From positions 1 to 11,156 of the forward strand of contig CAJGCJ010000061.1 in NCBI GenBank assembly GCA_904501775.1: a stretch of 11,156 nucleotides of DNA. The letters are read 5' to 3'. The notes below the pieces were generated by a model that was given only the letters and a program-made list of their open reading frames with translations, had not been told where the DNA came from and ran no database searches. Within the stretch, counting starts at the first letter, position 1; each line of letters opens with the position of its first letter. Source of the stretch: an uncultured Bacteroidaceae bacterium. GTDB taxonomy: Bacteria > Bacteroidota > Bacteroidia > Bacteroidales > Bacteroidaceae. Shown one piece after another: positions 7,468-11,156 of the stretch. The position numbers and the translations under genes are program-made.

Positions 7468-7510
7468 CACTAATAATGCCCTGCGGAGAGATACCGCACC
7501 GACAGCCACC

Positions 7511-8488
7511 ATGAATATTATAAGAAAGTTTTTTATACTGTTTCTTTTACTGCCTGCGACAATAATGGCACAAGAGACAAACGCATCATTCAAATTCCTG
7601 CGTTTGCCGGCATCGTCGCATGCTGCGGCATTGGGCGGTAACAACATCACCCTGCCCGACGATGATATAATGCTGGCTGTACACAACCCTGCACTTCTTG
7701 CCAATATATCGGACAAGTCGTTGGCACTCTCGTACATGACATATATGAGCGACAGCAAAAGTGCCGGTGCAGCATTCAATCTTATATTGGGCGAGCGTTC
7801 GTCGGCTGCCATTGCAGCACGATATGTCGACTACGGTTCGTTCGACGGATATACCCCCGATAACATATCAACCGGTGAATTCAACGCCAAGGATATTGAG
7901 ATGGACTTCATCTACAGCTACCTGCTGGGTGGAAGATGGAGCGGAGGTGTCAGCGGAAAGTTCATATACTCGAAATATGAAAGCTATAGCTCAGTGGCAT
8001 TGGGTGTCGACCTTGGAATCAACTATTACAACGAAGAGAATGACCTGTCACTCTCTTTTGTGCTGAAGAATTTAGGAGGAGAGATAAAAAGTTTCGAAGA
8101 CAAGAACCATAAACTTCCTTTCGACCTGCAATTAGGAATCACCAAAAGACTTGCACATGCCCCAATACGCCTGTCGGCAACACTTACCAATCTGCATAAA
8201 TGGAGTGCCGATGACTTTTACAATGCCGACGGCAGCGAGGACAGCTTCAGCAAACTACTGCTCAAGCATCTTGTATTCGGAGCCGATGTATTGTTGGGAA
8301 AGAGTTTCTATGCATCTATAGGTTACAACTACCGAATAAGTCAGGAACTCTCATCGGAGGGAACTGAATGGGACGGACTGACGCTTGGCGCCGGCCTGGC
8401 ATTGAACAGATTCAAATTCGGAATTTCGTACAGCAAGCTGCATATCTCATCATCGTCACTAATGTTTAACGCATCATACAATCTATAA
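7511..8488 (+). CDS. porQ: PorQ-family outer-membrane protein (type IX secretion-associated)
   Basis: The 325-residue product starts with a signal peptide (MNIIRKFF, hydrophobic core, likely cleavage after MA at 19-20). The mature start has the PorV/PorQ-type pattern: FKFLRLPASSHAAALGGNN, then DDDIMLAVHNPALL, where an Asn-Pro-Ala follows the Ala-Leu-Gly-Gly motif. The remainder is alternating beta-strand sequence of a FadL-like barrel. PorQ is linked in Porphyromonas to the type IX secretion system, but homologues annotated PorQ also occur in Bacteroidales without a full system, so secretion function is uncertain. The ATG at 7511 directly precedes the signal peptide; the open frame extends 35 codons upstream, but that part reads as leader and overlaps the promoter candidate. 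It is the first gene of the operon, 13 bp before cmk. The protein ends in leucine rather than an aromatic residue. Confidence 0.85.
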   Translation: MNIIRKFFILFLLLPATIMAQETNASFKFLRLPASSHAAALGGNNITLPDDDIMLAVHNPALLANISDKSLALSYMTYMSDSKSAGAAFNLILGERSSAAIAARYVDYGSFDGYTPDNISTGEFNAKDIEMDFIYSYLLGGRWSGGVSGKFIYSKYESYSSVALGVDLGINYYNEENDLSLSFVLKNLGGEIKSFEDKNHKLPFDLQLGITKRLAHAPIRLSATLTNLHKWSADDFYNADGSEDSFSKLLLKHLVFGADVLLGKSFYASIGYNYRISQELSSEGTEWDGLTLGAGLALNRFKFGISYSKLHISSSSLMFNASYNL

Positions 8489-8501
8489 TATAAACTGAAA
8501 T

Positions 8502-9194
8502 ATGAAAAAAATAATAATAGCGATTGACGGATTCTCGTCATGCGGAAAAAGCACAATGGCCAAATCATTGGCACGCAACATTGGTTATCTTTATTTCGAC
8601 AGCGGTGCCATGTACCGTGCCGTTGCACTCTACTGTTTGGAGAATAACCTTGTAAGCGAAGATGGCATAGATACCGAGACATTGAAAGGCCGTATGGGTG
8701 ACATTGAGATTTCATTCATTGCCGACCCTGTAACAAAAAACTCCATAACATTGCTGAATGGAAGGGATGTTGAAAAAGAGATACGCTCGATAGAGGTTTC
8801 AAAGGTTGTGAGCAAGGTTGCTGCGCTCGACTTTGTGCGCACCGACATGATAGACCAGCAGCGTCGCATGGGAGAGAGCAAAGGCATTGTGATGGACGGA
8901 AGGGATATTGGTACAACCGTATTCCCCAACGCCGAGATGAAGATATTTGTAACTGCATCGGCTGAGGTGAGAGCACAGCGCCGCTATGACGAGATAATTG
9001 CACGTGGCGACAAGGCCGACTACAACGAGATACTCGAGAATGTACAACAGCGCGACCACATTGACCAGACACGCGAAGTGAGCCCCTTGCGCAAGGCCGA
9101 TGACGCACTGCTGCTCGACAACAGTCACATGACACGCGAGGAGCAGGAGGCTTGGTTGATAGCAGAATTCAAAAAGATAACCGGAGAATGTTAA
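8502..9194 (+). CDS. cmk: Cytidylate kinase (CMP/dCMP kinase)
   Basis: The 230-residue cytoplasmic enzyme transfers phosphate from ATP to CMP or dCMP in pyrimidine nucleotide synthesis and salvage. It has an N-terminal P-loop, GFSSCGKST at 10-18, followed by YFDSGAMYRAVAL, which contains the conserved Asp-Ser-Gly-Xaa-Xaa-Tyr-Arg substrate-binding pattern. Later come GRDIGTTVFPNA, with the conserved Arg-Asp-Ile-Gly, and the lid and C-terminal part RRYDEIIARG and QQRDHIDQTREVSPLRKADDALLLD, typical of bacterial Cmk. Length is normal for the family. It begins 13 bp after porQ and its end overlaps the start of ispH by 7 nt, which suggests translational coupling. Confidence 0.97.
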   Translation: MKKIIIAIDGFSSCGKSTMAKSLARNIGYLYFDSGAMYRAVALYCLENNLVSEDGIDTETLKGRMGDIEISFIADPVTKNSITLLNGRDVEKEIRSIEVSKVVSKVAALDFVRTDMIDQQRRMGESKGIVMDGRDIGTTVFPNAEMKIFVTASAEVRAQRRYDEIIARGDKADYNEILENVQQRDHIDQTREVSPLRKADDALLLDNSHMTREEQEAWLIAEFKKITGEC

Positions 9195-10069
9195 AAATAG
9201 AGATAGACGAACAGTCGGGCTTCTGTTTCGGTGTAACAACCGCAATACAAAAGGCTGAAGAGGAGCTTGCAAAAGGAGCCCCTCTCTACTGTTTGGGCGA
9301 CATTGTACACAACGGCAAAGAGTGCGAACGCCTTAAGCGCATGGGACTCATAACAATAGACCATGCCACATTTGCCGAACTGCACAACGCGAAAGTGCTT
9401 TTACGCGCACACGGCGAACCGCCTGAAACATACGAAACAGCAAAGCGCAACAATCTGCAGCTTATCGACGCCACATGCCCCGTAGTATTGAAGCTGCAAC
9501 AAAGAATAAAGAAGAAGTGGCAGGAGAGCGCCAACGAGGAGCGACAAATCATCATACATGTCCAGTCGGGACATGCCGAGGTGCTCGGACTGGTGGGACA
9601 GACACATGGCGAGGCCATCGTAATAGAGAACACCTCGCAGCTCGACAGGATATCAACCGACAAGAATACATATATCTACTCACAAACAACAAAATCGCTC
9701 GAAGGCTACAGACAGATAGCAGAAGCCATAAAGGAACGCATAAACAGCGATAAGGAGGTAGAATACTTCGACACAGTGTGCCGCCGTGTATCAAACCGCA
9801 TGAGCGGCATGAGCAAATTTGCGAGTGAGCATCAGTTGATTTTCTTTGTCAGCGGACGCAAGAGTTCTAACGGAAAGATTCTATTCGACGAATGCAAACG
9901 CACCAACAGTAATTCGTATCACATAGAAGGACCGCAAGAGATTGATTTCTCACTCATAGAAGGAGTCGAAAGTATTGGTATATGCGGTGCAACATCTACG
10001 CCGAAATGGCTGATGGAAGATTGTAGACAAGCAATTTTAAACTATAATAACAATAACGATGAAAACTAA
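9188..10069 (+). CDS. ispH: 4-hydroxy-3-methylbut-2-enyl diphosphate reductase
   Basis: The 293-residue iron-sulfur enzyme carries out the last step of the MEP pathway, reducing HMBPP to IPP and DMAPP. The three cluster-binding cysteines are Cys13 (SGFCFGV), Cys97 (DATCPVV) and Cys198 (DTVCRR), each one residue later than in E. coli IspH. The substrate-site residues are also present: His41 (DIVHN), His75 (RAHGEP), His129 and Glu131 (SGHAEV, where the more usual form is GHPEV), the Thr pair in SQTTKS, and SNGK/ATSTPKW. The ATG at 9188 starts right at the conserved N-terminus; an upstream extension of the frame lies inside cmk and is not needed. It overlaps cmk by 7 nt and pfkA by 11 nt. A C-terminal run of Asn residues (287-290) looks like a dispensable tail. 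Confidence 0.97.
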   Translation: MLKIEIDEQSGFCFGVTTAIQKAEEELAKGAPLYCLGDIVHNGKECERLKRMGLITIDHATFAELHNAKVLLRAHGEPPETYETAKRNNLQLIDATCPVVLKLQQRIKKKWQESANEERQIIIHVQSGHAEVLGLVGQTHGEAIVIENTSQLDRISTDKNTYIYSQTTKSLEGYRQIAEAIKERINSDKEVEYFDTVCRRVSNRMSGMSKFASEHQLIFFVSGRKSSNGKILFDECKRTNSNSYHIEGPQEIDFSLIEGVESIGICGATSTPKWLMEDCRQAILNYNNNNDEN

Positions 10070-11045
10070 AATCAAATGCGTCGGTGTACTCACATCGGGT
10101 GGCGATGCTCCAGGCATGAATGCAGCAATACGCGCGGTCACACGTGCATGTATCTATCACGGAATTCGCGTAAAGGGTATCTATCGCGGATACAAAGGTC
10201 TCATGACAGGTGAGATCAAGGAATTCAAGACCGAGGACGTAAGTAATATCATACAGCGTGGCGGTACAATTCTCAAGACCAGCCGTTGCCCCGAGTTCAA
10301 GACCGAGGAGGGACGCGCAAAGGCATACGAAATGCTACAAGAGCAGGAGATTGATGCATTGGTAGTAATTGGCGGTGATGGTTCTATCACCGGTGCATAC
10401 AACCTTGCACGCGAATACGATATTCCCTGTATCGCTCTTCCCGGTACCATCGACAACGACCTTTATGGCACCGACACCACCATCGGATATGACACTGCGT
10501 TGAACACCATTATGGAGTGTGTCGATAAGATACGCGACACTGCATCTTCACACGAGCGTCTTTTCATCGTAGAGGTTATGGGCCGCGATGCCGGTTTCCT
10601 TGCACTCAACGGTACAATTGCTACAGGTGCCGAGGCTTGCGTACTTCCCGAGATTGACCCCGAGTTCGAGACAATAAACAAGTTTATTGCCAACGGTCTG
10701 CGTCGCACAAAGAGCAGCAGTATCGTGCTGTTTGCCGAGGGACGCGAAAAGGACTACAACATCATGGAGGTAGCTGAGGGCATGCGCGAGCGTTTCCCCG
10801 AACTCGATGTACGCGTATCTATCCTTGGTTATCTGCAGCGTGGCGGTAGCCCCACTGCCAATGACCGCATCCTTGCAAGCCGTCTTGGTGTTGCAGCTAT
10901 CGACGCTCTTCTTGAGGGTCAGCGCAATGTAATGATTGGCTCCCGCAACAACGAAGTGGTATACATTCCTTTCACAAAGGCTATTAAAGTCGACAAGCCC
11001 CTCGACCGCGAGGCTGTACGCGCACAAGAAATTCTGGCATCATAA
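10059..11045 (+). CDS. pfkA: 6-phosphofructokinase, ATP-dependent type
   Basis: The 328-residue enzyme phosphorylates fructose 6-phosphate, the committed step of glycolysis. Motifs in order are GVLTSGGDAPGMNAAIRA from residue 9 (nucleotide site), GGDGS at 105-109, PGTIDND at 128-134 with catalytic Asp132, MGRDAGF at 174-180, and a C-terminal LGYLQRGGSPTANDR that forms part of the sugar-phosphate and effector sites. GGDGS with glycine rather than aspartate at the fourth position, and PGTIDND rather than PKTIDND, point to ATP rather than pyrophosphate as donor. Length matches E. coli PfkA (320). Its ATG overlaps the end of ispH by 11 nt, making it the last gene of the operon. The final 31 nt lie inside the terminal palindrome, so the C-terminus should be checked, although its sequence looks normal. 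Confidence 0.97.
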   Translation: MKTKIKCVGVLTSGGDAPGMNAAIRAVTRACIYHGIRVKGIYRGYKGLMTGEIKEFKTEDVSNIIQRGGTILKTSRCPEFKTEEGRAKAYEMLQEQEIDALVVIGGDGSITGAYNLAREYDIPCIALPGTIDNDLYGTDTTIGYDTALNTIMECVDKIRDTASSHERLFIVEVMGRDAGFLALNGTIATGAEACVLPEIDPEFETINKFIANGLRRTKSSSIVLFAEGREKDYNIMEVAEGMRERFPELDVRVSILGYLQRGGSPTANDRILASRLGVAAIDALLEGQRNVMIGSRNNEVVYIPFTKAIKVDKPLDREAVRAQEILAS

Positions 11046-11156
11046 CCGATTGCCACGAACAAAACAACAGTATCGGGGTGTTAATATTAACACCCCGATA
11101 CTGTTGTTTTGTTCGTGGCAATCGGTTATGATGCCAGAATTTCTTGTGCGCGTACA
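11015..11156. repeat. Perfect 142-bp palindrome at the window end
   Basis: Positions 11015-11085 and 11086-11156 are exact reverse complements over all 71 bases, centred on TTAATATTAA with no spacer. The left arm includes the last 31 nt of pfkA coding sequence plus its 3' flank; the right arm repeats these inverted up to the final base of the window. The inner part may be a true terminator hairpin, but a terminator does not explain symmetry running into the coding region. A fold-back assembly or read artefact at a contig end is the most likely cause. Confidence 0.97.
11068..11110 (+). terminator. Candidate intrinsic terminator after pfkA
   Basis: The inner part of the palindrome, CAGTATCGGGGTG followed by an A/T-rich turn and CACCCCGATACTG, forms a strong GC-containing stem and is followed by TTGTTTT. 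It begins 22 nt after the pfkA stop codon, a sensible place for the end of the operon. Because the symmetry extends far beyond this stem and is probably partly artefactual, it is uncertain how much of the 3' arm exists in the genome. Confidence 0.4.

Overview
The window looks like chromosomal DNA from a member of the Bacteroidales (phylum Bacteroidota). The evidence is a BtuB/BtuG pair, a PorQ-family outer-membrane protein beside cmk, lipoproteins with Bacteroidetes-type signals, promoter elements resembling TAnnTTTG, and little Shine-Dalgarno sequence before most starts. The family or genus cannot be fixed from this window. It reads as one assembled contig: the left edge cuts a gene, and the right edge is a perfect fold-back palindrome.

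Layout. Positions 1-4151 (minus strand) hold a vitamin B12 uptake operon transcribed leftward: a cobalamin riboswitch (about 4210-4360), btuB (TonB-dependent outer-membrane receptor), a btuG-like surface beta-propeller lipoprotein, and a btuF-like substrate-binding lipoprotein cut by the window start. The btuCD permease and ATPase genes would be expected just outside. Positions 4531-7035 (minus strand) hold a tight three-gene operon: polyprenyl synthetase, a conserved protein of unknown function, and a TatD-family metal-dependent hydrolase. A 475-bp divergent intergenic region (7036-7510) carries a promoter candidate for each side. Positions 7511-11045 (plus strand) hold porQ-cmk-ispH-pfkA, with the last three genes overlapping end to start.

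How the genes work together. In the B12 operon, corrinoid is captured at the surface by BtuG, passed through BtuB with TonB energy, and bound in the periplasm by BtuF; the riboswitch should lower expression when cobalamin is plentiful. IspH makes IPP/DMAPP, and the divergently transcribed polyprenyl synthetase uses these C5 units, so the two central operons share the isoprenoid pathway while also carrying nucleotide (cmk) and glycolytic (pfkA) housekeeping genes.

I found no mobile element, CRISPR array, tRNA, rRNA or defence system. I see no convincing undescribed multi-gene system. The points most worth a second look are the 142-bp terminal palindrome, the unknown 237-residue protein, and the details of the B12 uptake operon.
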